From: W0P28-013 sp963658575
Lineage (GTDB): Bacteria > Bacteroidota > Bacteroidia > Bacteroidales > Paludibacteraceae
NCBI GenBank assembly: GCA_963658575.1
Contig: CAVKQB010000001.1
Coordinates: 1-64,000 of the forward strand
Direction of reading: 5' to 3'
Length of the DNA: 64,000 bases
A program made the translations under genes and the position numbers. Position 1 is the first letter of the stretch, and each line of letters begins with the position of its first letter. Of this stretch, positions 8,360 to 15,733 are shown one piece after another. The notes under the pieces were generated by a model. It was not told the DNA's origin. It worked only from the letters and a program-made list of their open reading frames with translations, and did not search any database.

Positions 8360-9343
8360 TTATTTTGTCGCTTTCACTTTTTCGCCAAAGCGTCGGGGTT
8401 TGATGTAATGGTTGAGCAGCGGTGTTACGGCGTTCATTATCAGAATGGCGAACGACATGCCTTCGGGATATGCGCCAAAGGTGCGTATGACTACGGTGAT
8501 GATGCCGATGCCGATGCCATAGATCAGTTGCGAGCAAGGGTGCATGGGCGAAGTGGCGTAGTCCGTGGCCATGAAGATGGCACCGAGCAACAGACCGCCC
8601 GTGAGCAGATGCACATCGCACGAGGCGTAAAGTTCGGGGTTGGCAGCGTGAAGTATGGCCGTGAAAGCCGCCACTGTGCCAAGAATGCTGACCGGAATGT
8701 GCCATGTGATGGTGCGCGTAGCCAGCAGATAGATGCCGCCTATCAGCAACGCCACAGCCGAGACCTCGCCAAGCGAGCCGCCCACGTTGCCGAGCAGCAA
8801 ATCGATGTGTTGGGGCAGTTCGCCCAGCCGGCTTTTGAGCAGCGACAGCGGCGTGGCTGCCGTTTCGGCATCGATATACGAAGCCGACAGCCCCCAACGT
8901 CCCAACGGGCGCGGCCAAGTGGTCATCTCCACAGGGAACGAAATGAGCAGGAATACGCGCCCGACCAACGCCGGATTGAACGGATTGTTGCCCAAACCGC
9001 CAAACGACATCTTGCCCACGCCGATGGCTACCAACGCGCCTATCACCACCATCCAAATGGGCAGGTTCGACGGCAGGTTGAATGCCAAAAGCAGACCTGT
9101 AACTACAGCCGACAGGTCGCCGATGGTGGTTTTGCCCTTCAGCAGAAAACGCTGAATGAGGTACTCGAACAGCACGCACGAGGCCACCGCCGTAAGACTG
9201 ACGATGAGTGCGCCCAAACCGAAATAGTAGAGCGAAACCAGATAGGCTGGTGCCAACGCTATCAGCACATTGGCCATGGTTCTGGTTACGGAGTTGTTTG
9301 CATGCGCATGCGGCGCAGGAGAAACTATCAGATTGTTCATCAT
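8360..9343 (-). CDS. rnfD: Rnf/RSX complex subunit D
   Basis: Polytopic membrane flavoprotein of the Rnf complex, 327 aa, related to NqrB. FGGLGNNPFNPALVGR at 114-129 is a conserved quinone/flavin-region motif of this family. DAETAATPLSLL at 158-169 contains T164, the likely covalent FMN site (consensus S/T-x-A-T-P). About nine hydrophobic helices are visible. It lies 47 nt downstream of rnfC and 21 nt upstream of rnfG, consistent with one operon. Confidence 0.95.
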   Translation of the reverse strand: MMNNLIVSPAPHAHANNSVTRTMANVLIALAPAYLVSLYYFGLGALIVSLTAVASCVLFEYLIQRFLLKGKTTIGDLSAVVTGLLLAFNLPSNLPIWMVVIGALVAIGVGKMSFGGLGNNPFNPALVGRVFLLISFPVEMTTWPRPLGRWGLSASYIDAETAATPLSLLKSRLGELPQHIDLLLGNVGGSLGEVSAVALLIGGIYLLATRTITWHIPVSILGTVAAFTAILHAANPELYASCDVHLLTGGLLLGAIFMATDYATSPMHPCSQLIYGIGIGIITVVIRTFGAYPEGMSFAILIMNAVTPLLNHYIKPRRFGEKVKATK

Positions 9344-9390
9344 TTTTTTTGTTTATGTGATTTCTAATTTTTCAGAAAAAAATCGGCGGA

Positions 9391-10731
9391 TTATTTTTTG
9401 GCGTTTCGGGCGCGAATGATGCCGCCAACCGTGGCTTTGCCCATGCGCACATAGTCGAGCAAGGGGCGATAACTTGGGCAAGAATAGAGGCAGCAGCCGC
9501 ATTCGATGCAGTCCATGATGCGTTCGTGCTCCATATCGTCCCAACGCTGCAATTCGGCCTGTTTGGCCAGCAGATACGGCTCCAAGCCCATGGGGCAAGC
9601 CTCCACGCATTTGCCGCAGCGCATACAGTTTTGCGGTTCGCGGCGCACCGATTCCGAGGCGGGCAACATCAGTATGCCCGACGTGCGTTTGTGGGCTGCC
9701 ATCGCCACGTTCTGCATGGCGCGTCCCATCATCGGACCGCCAGCAATGATTTTGCCCGTATCCTCTGGAATGCCGCCAGCGGCTTCTATCACATCGGTCA
9801 GCGGAGTGCCAAAACGCACGAGGTAGTTGCCTGGGCGTTTCACACTTTTGCCCGTTACGGTCATCACACGTTCGATGAGCGGTTTGTTTTTCTGCACGGC
9901 CTCGTAAACGGCATAGACGGTGGCCACGTTTTGCACCACAGCACCAACCGCAATGGGCAGTGCGCCGCTCGGCACTTGGCGACCGATGGTAGCGTCGATG
10001 AGTTGTTTTTCGCCGCCCTGCGGATAGCGCAGTTTGAGCGGGCAGATTTCGATGCCAAAATGGCGGTTGGCCAATTTTTGGAATAGTGCGATGGCATCTT
10101 TCTTGTTGTTTTCGATGCCCACGATGGCGCGTTCGACGTTCAGCGTGCGCATCAGCAGCGAGATGCCGATGAAAATTTCGGTGCTGTGTTCCATCATCAA
10201 TTGGTGGTCGCACGTGAGGTAGGGCTCGCACTCTACGGCGTTCACTATCAGCACATCGGCTTTGCAGCCTGGGGGCGGTGTCAGTTTGACGTGCGTCGGG
10301 AAGCATGCGCCGCCTAAGCCAACGATGCCGGCCTCTTTTATTTTGTCGATGATTTGCTGCGGATCGAGTTTGCAGATGCGGTTGATGTCGGGTGTGCGGT
10401 CGATGGTTTCGAGCCACTCGTCGCCGTCGCCTTCGGCATCGATAAAGATGGCTGGCATGGGCAGTCCCCAAGCGTCGGTGGCTACGTCGATTTTGCTCAC
10501 CACGCCAGAGATGGGGGCGTGTACGTTGGCCGACATGAATCCGCCGCACTGGGCAATGAGTTGGCCGACTTTCACATGGTCGCCCTTTTCGACCACGGGT
10601 TGCGCCGGCGCGCCTATGTGCTGGCTCAACGGCACAACGGCCTGTTTGGGCAGCGGCACTTTTACTATCGGCACGCCCGCCGAGATTTTGTTGTCGTGTG
10701 GATGAACTCCACCTATTTTGAACGTTTTCAT
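9391..10731 (-). CDS. rnfC: Rnf/RSX complex subunit C (NADH-binding)
   Basis: Cytoplasmic iron-sulfur flavoprotein subunit that exchanges electrons with NAD(H), 446 aa. The N-terminal part begins GGVHPHDNK, typical of RnfC, followed by the biotin-lipoyl-like region. A nucleotide/FMN-binding region contains GLGGACFPTHVKL. Two C-terminal 4Fe-4S motifs are visible: CMRCGKCVEACPMG and CIECGCCLYSCP. The protein ends soon after the second cluster, without the long repetitive C-terminal extension of enterobacterial RsxC. It starts 38 nt after the rnfB stop. Confidence 0.96.
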   Translation of the reverse strand: MKTFKIGGVHPHDNKISAGVPIVKVPLPKQAVVPLSQHIGAPAQPVVEKGDHVKVGQLIAQCGGFMSANVHAPISGVVSKIDVATDAWGLPMPAIFIDAEGDGDEWLETIDRTPDINRICKLDPQQIIDKIKEAGIVGLGGACFPTHVKLTPPPGCKADVLIVNAVECEPYLTCDHQLMMEHSTEIFIGISLLMRTLNVERAIVGIENNKKDAIALFQKLANRHFGIEICPLKLRYPQGGEKQLIDATIGRQVPSGALPIAVGAVVQNVATVYAVYEAVQKNKPLIERVMTVTGKSVKRPGNYLVRFGTPLTDVIEAAGGIPEDTGKIIAGGPMMGRAMQNVAMAAHKRTSGILMLPASESVRREPQNCMRCGKCVEACPMGLEPYLLAKQAELQRWDDMEHERIMDCIECGCCLYSCPSYRPLLDYVRMGKATVGGIIRARNAKK

Positions 10732-10769
10732 ATAGTGTTGCGTTTATCGGTGTTTCAGATTGTTTTTTT

Positions 10770-11627
10770 TCATGCTTGCTCGCCTTGCGGCTCCTCTGCG
10801 GCGGGCTTGCGCGGCGGGAAATTCAGTTCGTGTATCGCGCCCGTGGGGCATTCGACCACGCATTTGCGGCACAAACGGCACTTGGCGAAATCGATATAAG
10901 CCAAATTGTTTTCGATGGTGATGGCCTCGAAAGCGCACACTTTGGCGCATTTGCCGCAGCCGATGCAGGCAGCCGTGCAGGCTTTGCGCGCCACACCGCC
11001 TTTGTCCTTGTTCACGCAGCTGACAAAAATTCGGCGCGATTTCGGCCCTTTCTTGCGCAGTTCGATGATGCTTTTCGGGCAGGCTTTGACGCAGGCTCCG
11101 CAGGCAGTACATTTTTCGTCGTCCACTTCGGGCAAGCCCGTCTCAGCATTCATCTTGATGGCACCAAATTGGCAGGCCGCCACGCAATCGCCACAGCCGA
11201 GGCAGCCAAAACGGCAGCCCGTCTCGCCGGCGTAGAGATTGGCCATGATGCGGCACGAGCGCGTGCCGTCGTAGGTCGAAGTGCGGGGACGGTTGGCGCA
11301 CGAGCCGTTGCAGCGAACCACAGCCACGAGCGGGTCGGCAGCGACCACTTCGCGCCCCAAGATGGCACCGATTTTGGCCATGACGGGCGCGCCACCCACG
11401 GGACAAAGCAATCCGTCGAGCGTATCGGCTTTGACACAAGCCTCGGCAAAATTGCGACAGCCCGCCTTGCCACAGCCGCCACAGTTGGCTCCGGGAAGAG
11501 CGGCTTCCACTTGGTCGATGCGCGGGTCTTCGTCGACCTTGAATTTTTGTGCCACAACGTACAAAATCACCGCCGAAAGGCAGCCGATTCCACCAAGCAC
11601 AATCAAAGAGATTACAATGACATTCAT
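10770..11627 (-). CDS. rnfB: Rnf/RSX complex subunit B (ferredoxin-like entry subunit)
   Basis: Membrane-anchored polyferredoxin that receives electrons from ferredoxin, 285 aa. One N-terminal helix (about 5-26) is followed by the ANCGGCGKAGC cluster motif. Four further 4Fe-4S motifs follow: CLGCGDCVAAC, CTACGACVKAC, CIGCGKCAKVC and CRLCRKCVVEC. Enterobacterial RsxB carries fewer ferredoxin motifs, so this is an extended electron wire of the kind found in anaerobes. It is the first rnf structural gene, 39 nt downstream of rseC. Confidence 0.96.
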   Translation of the reverse strand: MNVIVISLIVLGGIGCLSAVILYVVAQKFKVDEDPRIDQVEAALPGANCGGCGKAGCRNFAEACVKADTLDGLLCPVGGAPVMAKIGAILGREVVAADPLVAVVRCNGSCANRPRTSTYDGTRSCRIMANLYAGETGCRFGCLGCGDCVAACQFGAIKMNAETGLPEVDDEKCTACGACVKACPKSIIELRKKGPKSRRIFVSCVNKDKGGVARKACTAACIGCGKCAKVCAFEAITIENNLAYIDFAKCRLCRKCVVECPTGAIHELNFPPRKPAAEEPQGEQA

Positions 11628-11666
11628 TTCGTTTGGTATTATGTTTTATCTATTTTTCAAAAAAAA

Positions 11667-12089
11667 TCAGCCGATTTTTTCGCCCACCGCAAAGCGAAAC
11701 CGTGCCGCCATCTTCTTGCGGAAAGCAAAAAGCACGCCACAATAGGGCAACAGCACCGCCAACGCCACGGTGCCCGACACGGCATCGTCGGTTGTGAACT
11801 GGCGCGCCACAAACAGGGCGGCAAACATCAGGCACAACGGCATGACAAACGCCCAAAACGCCGCCTTGAAGCCAACGCTTCGGTGGCCGACCACCATCAC
11901 GCGGTCGCCTACGGCAAGTGTCTGCCCGTCGCGCACATCGGCCTCTATCACCTTTTCGGCCATATCGGAGGCCGAACACATCGCTTTGGCACGGCACGCC
12001 GAACAGGCCGAACGCTGCTCGATGCGCACAAACGCTTGCGCCCCGACGATACGCACCACCACGCCTTCGTGTTCTATCAGACCATTCAT
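11667..12089 (-). CDS. rseC: RseC/SoxR-reducing-system family membrane protein
   Basis: Protein of 140 aa heading the rnf operon, the usual place for RseC in Bacteroidetes. CSACRAKAMC places cysteines at 29, 32 and 38, and the family carries a related Cys cluster. Two C-terminal membrane helices lie at about 72-95 and 105-122. I chose the ATG at 12089. The frame is open to 12167, but those extra residues would run across the rseC -7 box and rbfA promoter elements, so the longer start is unlikely. In E. coli, RseC acts with Rsx to reduce SoxR; its role here is probably Rnf assembly or redox maturation (inference). Confidence 0.85.
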   Translation of the reverse strand: MNGLIEHEGVVVRIVGAQAFVRIEQRSACSACRAKAMCSASDMAEKVIEADVRDGQTLAVGDRVMVVGHRSVGFKAAFWAFVMPLCLMFAALFVARQFTTDDAVSGTVALAVLLPYCGVLFAFRKKMAARFRFAVGEKIG

Positions 12090-12117
12090 CGATTTTTCGC
12101 AGTGTCGGAAAATACAA

Positions 12118-12150
12118 TTTGCAAAAGTACAAATAAAATCGCTAACTTTG
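12118..12150 (+). promoter_or_regulatory. Bacteroidetes promoter for rbfA
   Basis: TTTG at 12118-12121 and TAACTTTG at 12143-12150 are separated by 21 nt, a full match to the Bacteroidetes -33/-7 consensus. The rbfA ATG is 30 nt beyond the -7 box. Confidence 0.8.
12122..12129 (-). promoter_or_regulatory. -7 box of the rseC-rnf operon
   Basis: On the minus strand the sequence reads TACTTTTG, matching TAnnTTTG, 33 nt before the chosen rseC start. No TTTG is found 19-21 nt further upstream, so the -33 element is weak. The box abuts the -33 element of the divergent rbfA promoter. Confidence 0.55.
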
Positions 12151-12179
12151 CATCGAAAAAAGTACAAAAAGAGAAAAAT

Positions 12180-12515
12180 ATGGAAGCATCACGTCAAGAG
12201 AAGGTGTGCCGCCTGCTGCAAAAGGAGTTGGGCGAACTATTTCTGCTGTTTGCGCGGCGTCAGCAGGGCGTTCTGATTACAGTTACCGAGGTGCGTGTAA
12301 CGCCCGATTTGAGCCTTGCGCGCGTATTTCTGAGCATTTTTCCGACCAATCGGCAGGCAGAACTGATGCCGCTCGTCGAGGCAAACGCCAAAAATTTGCG
12401 TTTCGAACTTGGCAACCGTGTGCGGCACCAATTGCGCATCGTGCCCGAACTCGAATTCCGGCTCGACGAGTCGCTCGACAAGTTGGAGCAGATCGACGAA
12501 TTGCTGAAACAGTAG
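12180..12515 (+). CDS. rbfA: Ribosome-binding factor A
   Basis: Small KH-fold protein that helps mature the 5' end of 16S rRNA in the 30S subunit. It is 111 aa, of normal family length, beginning MEASRQEKVCRLLQKEL. The central ITVTEVRVTPDLSLARVF is the signature region of RbfA, and the C-terminal LDESLDKLEQIDELL also fits. The start lies 30 nt after a consensus -7 box. A LolC/E-like permease gene follows after 16 nt, an arrangement seen in other Bacteroidetes, so the two are probably co-transcribed. Confidence 0.93.
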   Translation: MEASRQEKVCRLLQKELGELFLLFARRQQGVLITVTEVRVTPDLSLARVFLSIFPTNRQAELMPLVEANAKNLRFELGNRVRHQLRIVPELEFRLDESLDKLEQIDELLKQ

Positions 12516-12531
12516 GTCGCGGAGGGCGATT

Positions 12532-13758
12532 TTGAGTTTCCGTACGAAATATGGTTGGTCGCTTTTCGTGGCGCAACGCTATCTGTTCTCGAAAAAGTCG
12601 CACAACGCCATCAACATCATCACATTGGTGTCGATGTGCGGCGTGGCCGTGGGCACTATGGCGTTGGTGTGCGTGCTTTCGGTGCTGAACGGCTTCGAAA
12701 CGCTCATCAATGGCTCGTTTGTGGCTTTCGACCCCGACCTGCGCATCGAAAGTGTCGAAGGGCGCACGTTCGACGTGAGCGCGGAGGCCTTCGGGCACAT
12801 ACGGACGATGCGCGACGTGCAGATCTTCTCCGAAGTGCTATCGAGCAACGCGCTGCTAACCTACGGCGGCAAACAAACACCCGCCGAAATGCGCGGTGTG
12901 GCGGCCAATTACGCCGAAGCGACCGGCATTCGCAGCCTTGTCATCGATGGGCGGTTTGCGCTCGACGAGGGTGCCGTGGCGGGCATTGGGCTATCGAACA
13001 CGCTCGGACTTGGCTACGGCGAGCCGCTGGACATTTTTGTGCCAAAACGCCAAGGCCGCGTGAATCTGGCGCGCCCCGACAACGCCTTCTACCGACAGAC
13101 GGTTTTTCTGTCGGGCGTGTTTGCATCGGGACAAGAGAAATGCGACGATGCCGTGCTTTTCGTGCCGTTGGCGTTGGCGCAGGAGTTGTGCGACTACACG
13201 CCGAACGACGTTTCGGCCGTCGAAATCAGGCTGAAAGCAGACACCGACATCGACCAAGTGCAGCGTAACATACAACAACTTTTGGGCGACCGTTTCACCG
13301 TGAAAAATCGCTATGAGCAGCAGGCCGATTTCTACCACATATTGCAAATCGAAAAGTGGATAACGTTCCTGATTTTGGCGTTCATACTGCTCATCGCCAC
13401 CTGCAACATCATCGGGTCGCTATCGATGTTGATGATAAACAAACGCACCGACATCGCGCTGTTCGATGCTTTGGGCGCACCCCGACGCAAAGTGCGGAAT
13501 CTGTTTCTGATAGAGGGCTGGATGATAGCCATCTACGGAGCCGTGGCGGGCGTGGTGCTGGGTGTGGCGGTGTGTGCGCTGCAACAACATCTGGGCATCA
13601 TCAAGATGGGCGCGGGCTATGTGGTGGAACAATATCCCGTAGATGTGCGCTTCGGCGACGTGGCAGCCGTCTTTTGCACGGTAATTGCATTGGGATTTGT
13701 ATTGGCGGCCTACCCTGCCAGCGTACTGAAAAAGAGGGAATTTTTGGGAAGCCATTGA
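12532..13758 (+). CDS. LolC/LolE-family ABC transporter permease
   Basis: Inner-membrane permease of the MacB/FtsX/LolCE class, 408 aa. An N-terminal helix (about 24-50) is followed by a large periplasmic domain. Three C-terminal helices sit near 275-295, 320-345 and 375-400. The opening SLFVAQRYLFSKKSHNAIN is typical of Bacteroidetes LolC/E-like proteins. The family moves lipoproteins or other substrates from the inner membrane using a separate LolD-type ATPase, which is not in this window. Substrate is inferred only from the family. Confidence 0.88.
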   Translation: MSFRTKYGWSLFVAQRYLFSKKSHNAINIITLVSMCGVAVGTMALVCVLSVLNGFETLINGSFVAFDPDLRIESVEGRTFDVSAEAFGHIRTMRDVQIFSEVLSSNALLTYGGKQTPAEMRGVAANYAEATGIRSLVIDGRFALDEGAVAGIGLSNTLGLGYGEPLDIFVPKRQGRVNLARPDNAFYRQTVFLSGVFASGQEKCDDAVLFVPLALAQELCDYTPNDVSAVEIRLKADTDIDQVQRNIQQLLGDRFTVKNRYEQQADFYHILQIEKWITFLILAFILLIATCNIIGSLSMLMINKRTDIALFDALGAPRRKVRNLFLIEGWMIAIYGAVAGVVLGVAVCALQQHLGIIKMGAGYVVEQYPVDVRFGDVAAVFCTVIALGFVLAAYPASVLKKREFLGSH

Positions 13759-14100
13759 TTAGTAGCAAGAGTTTAGAGGTGAGAGGTTATAGGTGAGAGA
13801 GCATAGAACAAAGAACATAGAGCAAAGACAATTTTTAGTAGCAAGATGTGAGTAGCAAGTAGCAAGATGATTAGAGCAAAGACTTTTTAATTTTTCAATT
13901 ATCTAATTTCCAATTATTTAATTAATTTTCAAATTGTCGGTTTGACAAATTTATTTGCACAATAATCAACCGATCAACCAAATCATCAAATAACCAAATC
14001 CACAAAAACTTAGAAACCGTGCGAAGCACGAAAAACGCGCGCAGCGCGAGAAACTTAGAAACTTAAAAAACTGCGCGTAGCGCAACAATTCAACTGCACT
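13759..14100. repeat. 342-bp gene-free spacer of dispersed intergenic words
   Basis: No coding capacity is visible. It contains 'gtgagaggttataggtgaga' near 13780-13800 (related, inverted, to about 31640-31665) and 'agtagcaagatgtgagtagc' phrases at 13837-13868. A copy of the block also found at 1-50 and, inverted, near 35185-35232 lies at 13873-13930. 'ataaccaaatcc' phrases sit at about 13980-14003, and three triloop hairpins at 14018-14084. No promoter of the TTTG/TAnnTTTG type for porX could be seen. Confidence 0.75.
14018..14084. repeat. Three short GC-rich triloop hairpins
   Basis: Perfect 5-bp palindromes with 3-nt loops occur at 14018-14030 (CGTGC-GAA-GCACG), 14036-14048 (CGCGC-GCA-GCGCG) and 14072-14084 (TGCGC-GTA-GCGCA). 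They are separated by AT-rich 'gaaacttagaaa' linkers. A related hairpin lies at 17739-17757 and a partial one near 58994-59008. Confidence 0.6.
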
Positions 14101-15645
14101 ATGAAAATTCTTTGGGCTGACGACGAAATAGATTTGCTGAAACCGTACATCATCTTTCTGAACGGCAAAGGCTACGAAACCGTTACCGCAACCAACGGCC
14201 AAGATGCCATTGCGCTGTGCCGCGAGCAGACGTTCGACATCGTTTTTCTCGACGAAAACATGCCTGGCATCAGCGGTCTCGAAACCTTGACGCAGATAAA
14301 ACAGATTGCGCCAACCGTGCCCGTGGTGATGATAACCAAAAGCGAAGAGGAAAACATCATGGACATGGCCGTCGGCAACAAAATAGCCGACTACCTCATC
14401 AAACCCGTGAATCCGAGCCAAATACTGCTGACACTGAAAAAGCACGTTCACCAAAAAGAACTGATTGCCGAGCAGGTGTCGTCGGGTTACCGCAGCCAAT
14501 TCATGGAGATAGGCGCGCAGATAAGCGACCGCTTGACCGCCGACGCGTGGAAAGACCTCTACCGCAAACTCGTCTATTGGGAGATGGAACTGGCCGAAAC
14601 CGACGAAGGAATGCTGAACATGCTGGCCATGCAAAAGGCCGAAGCCAACGGCGTTTTCGCCAAATTCATCAAGCACAACTATCCGCTTTGGTTCGAGCAG
14701 CCCGAAAGTCGCCCGATGATGAGCCCCGACCTGTTCAAAACCAACATTTTTCCGCTCATCGACAGCGGCGAAAAGGTCTTTTTTGTGGTCATCGACAACT
14801 TTCGGCTCGACCAATGGCTGGCCATACGCGACGTGCTGGCCGAGTTTTTCACCATCGACAGCGAAGAACTCTACTACAGCATTCTGCCTACGGCCACACA
14901 ATATGCGCGCAACGCCATCTTTTCGGGCTTGATGCCGCTGCAGATACAGCGCATGTTCCCCGATTTGTGGGTGGACGAAGACGAGGACGAAGGCAAAAAC
15001 CTGAACGAAAAAGCGTTGATACAGACGCAGTTAGACCGATTCCGCCGTCATCTGTCGTTTTCGTACCACAAAATCAACGAATCGTCGTTTGGAGACAAAG
15101 TGGTGGCAAAACTGAAAACGCTGACCAGCAATCCGCTGAACGTGTGCGTGCTGAACTTTGTGGATATGCTGTCGCACGCACGCACCGACAGCAAGATGAT
15201 GCGCGAATTGGCCAACTCCGACTCGGCCTACCGCTCGCTCACGCTGTCGTGGTTCAAGCACTCGAGTGCGCTGCCGCTCTTCCGCGAAATGGCGCGTTTG
15301 GGCTACAAAGTGGTGATAACCACCGACCACGGCACCATTCATGTGGACAAAGCCATCAAGGTGGTGGGCGACAAAAACACCAACACCAACCTGCGCTACA
15401 AAGTCGGTAAGACGCTGGAATACAACAAGAAAGATGTTTTCGAAATGTTGCAGCCCACCAAATTCGGATTGCCAAGCCCCAATGTCAGTTCGGCGTACAT
15501 TTTCGCCACGGGCAGCGACTTTTTCGCCTATCCGAACAACTACAACTACTACGTCGGCTACTACAGCGACACGTTCCAACACGGCGGCATCTCGATGGAA
15601 GAGATGCTTGTGCCACTTATTACGATGACAGCGAAGAATAATTGA
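14101..15645 (+). CDS. porX: PorX-like response regulator with PglZ domain
   Basis: Two-component response regulator of 514 aa. Residues 1-120 form a receiver domain: acidic pair D7/D8, phospho-acceptor D51 in VFLDENMPG, conserved T in MITKS and K in LIKPV. The C-terminal part (about 210-510) is a PglZ/alkaline-phosphatase-superfamily domain with IDNFRLDQW and TTDHGTIHV as metal/nucleotide-site candidates. This architecture and length match PorX of Porphyromonas gingivalis (about 518 aa), which acts with the kinase PorY and a sigma factor to control the type IX secretion system. No PorY gene is adjacent. The T9SS link is from family knowledge. Confidence 0.92.
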   Translation: MKILWADDEIDLLKPYIIFLNGKGYETVTATNGQDAIALCREQTFDIVFLDENMPGISGLETLTQIKQIAPTVPVVMITKSEEENIMDMAVGNKIADYLIKPVNPSQILLTLKKHVHQKELIAEQVSSGYRSQFMEIGAQISDRLTADAWKDLYRKLVYWEMELAETDEGMLNMLAMQKAEANGVFAKFIKHNYPLWFEQPESRPMMSPDLFKTNIFPLIDSGEKVFFVVIDNFRLDQWLAIRDVLAEFFTIDSEELYYSILPTATQYARNAIFSGLMPLQIQRMFPDLWVDEDEDEGKNLNEKALIQTQLDRFRRHLSFSYHKINESSFGDKVVAKLKTLTSNPLNVCVLNFVDMLSHARTDSKMMRELANSDSAYRSLTLSWFKHSSALPLFREMARLGYKVVITTDHGTIHVDKAIKVVGDKNTNTNLRYKVGKTLEYNKKDVFEMLQPTKFGLPSPNVSSAYIFATGSDFFAYPNNYNYYVGYYSDTFQHGGISMEEMLVPLITMTAKNN

Positions 15646-15733
15646 CAATTGATAATGTGCCACTACTCATTTCTCACTACTCATTTCTCACTACTCACTG
15701 CTCACTGCTCACTGCTAACTGCTCACTAAAATC
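15646..15733. repeat. Stuttered 'actcactgctcac' spacer
   Basis: Between porX and the antiporter gene, 88 bp consist mainly of near-tandem 7-11-mers of the type 'cactactcatttct' and 'cactgctcactgct', the same vocabulary as at 150-195, 27480-27540 and (inverted) 35092-35130. No gene or terminator is visible. Confidence 0.7.

Noticed and set aside
10776..12515. 579-aa plus-strand frame whose end is RbfA
   Set aside because: Only the last 111 codons (from 12180) are RbfA; the rest is antisense to rnfB and rseC and has no coding character. The promoter at 12118-12150 supports the short gene.
14101..15645. PglZ of a phage-defence (BREX-like) system
   Set aside because: The PglZ domain is fused to a receiver domain and no other BREX genes are near; the architecture is that of PorX.
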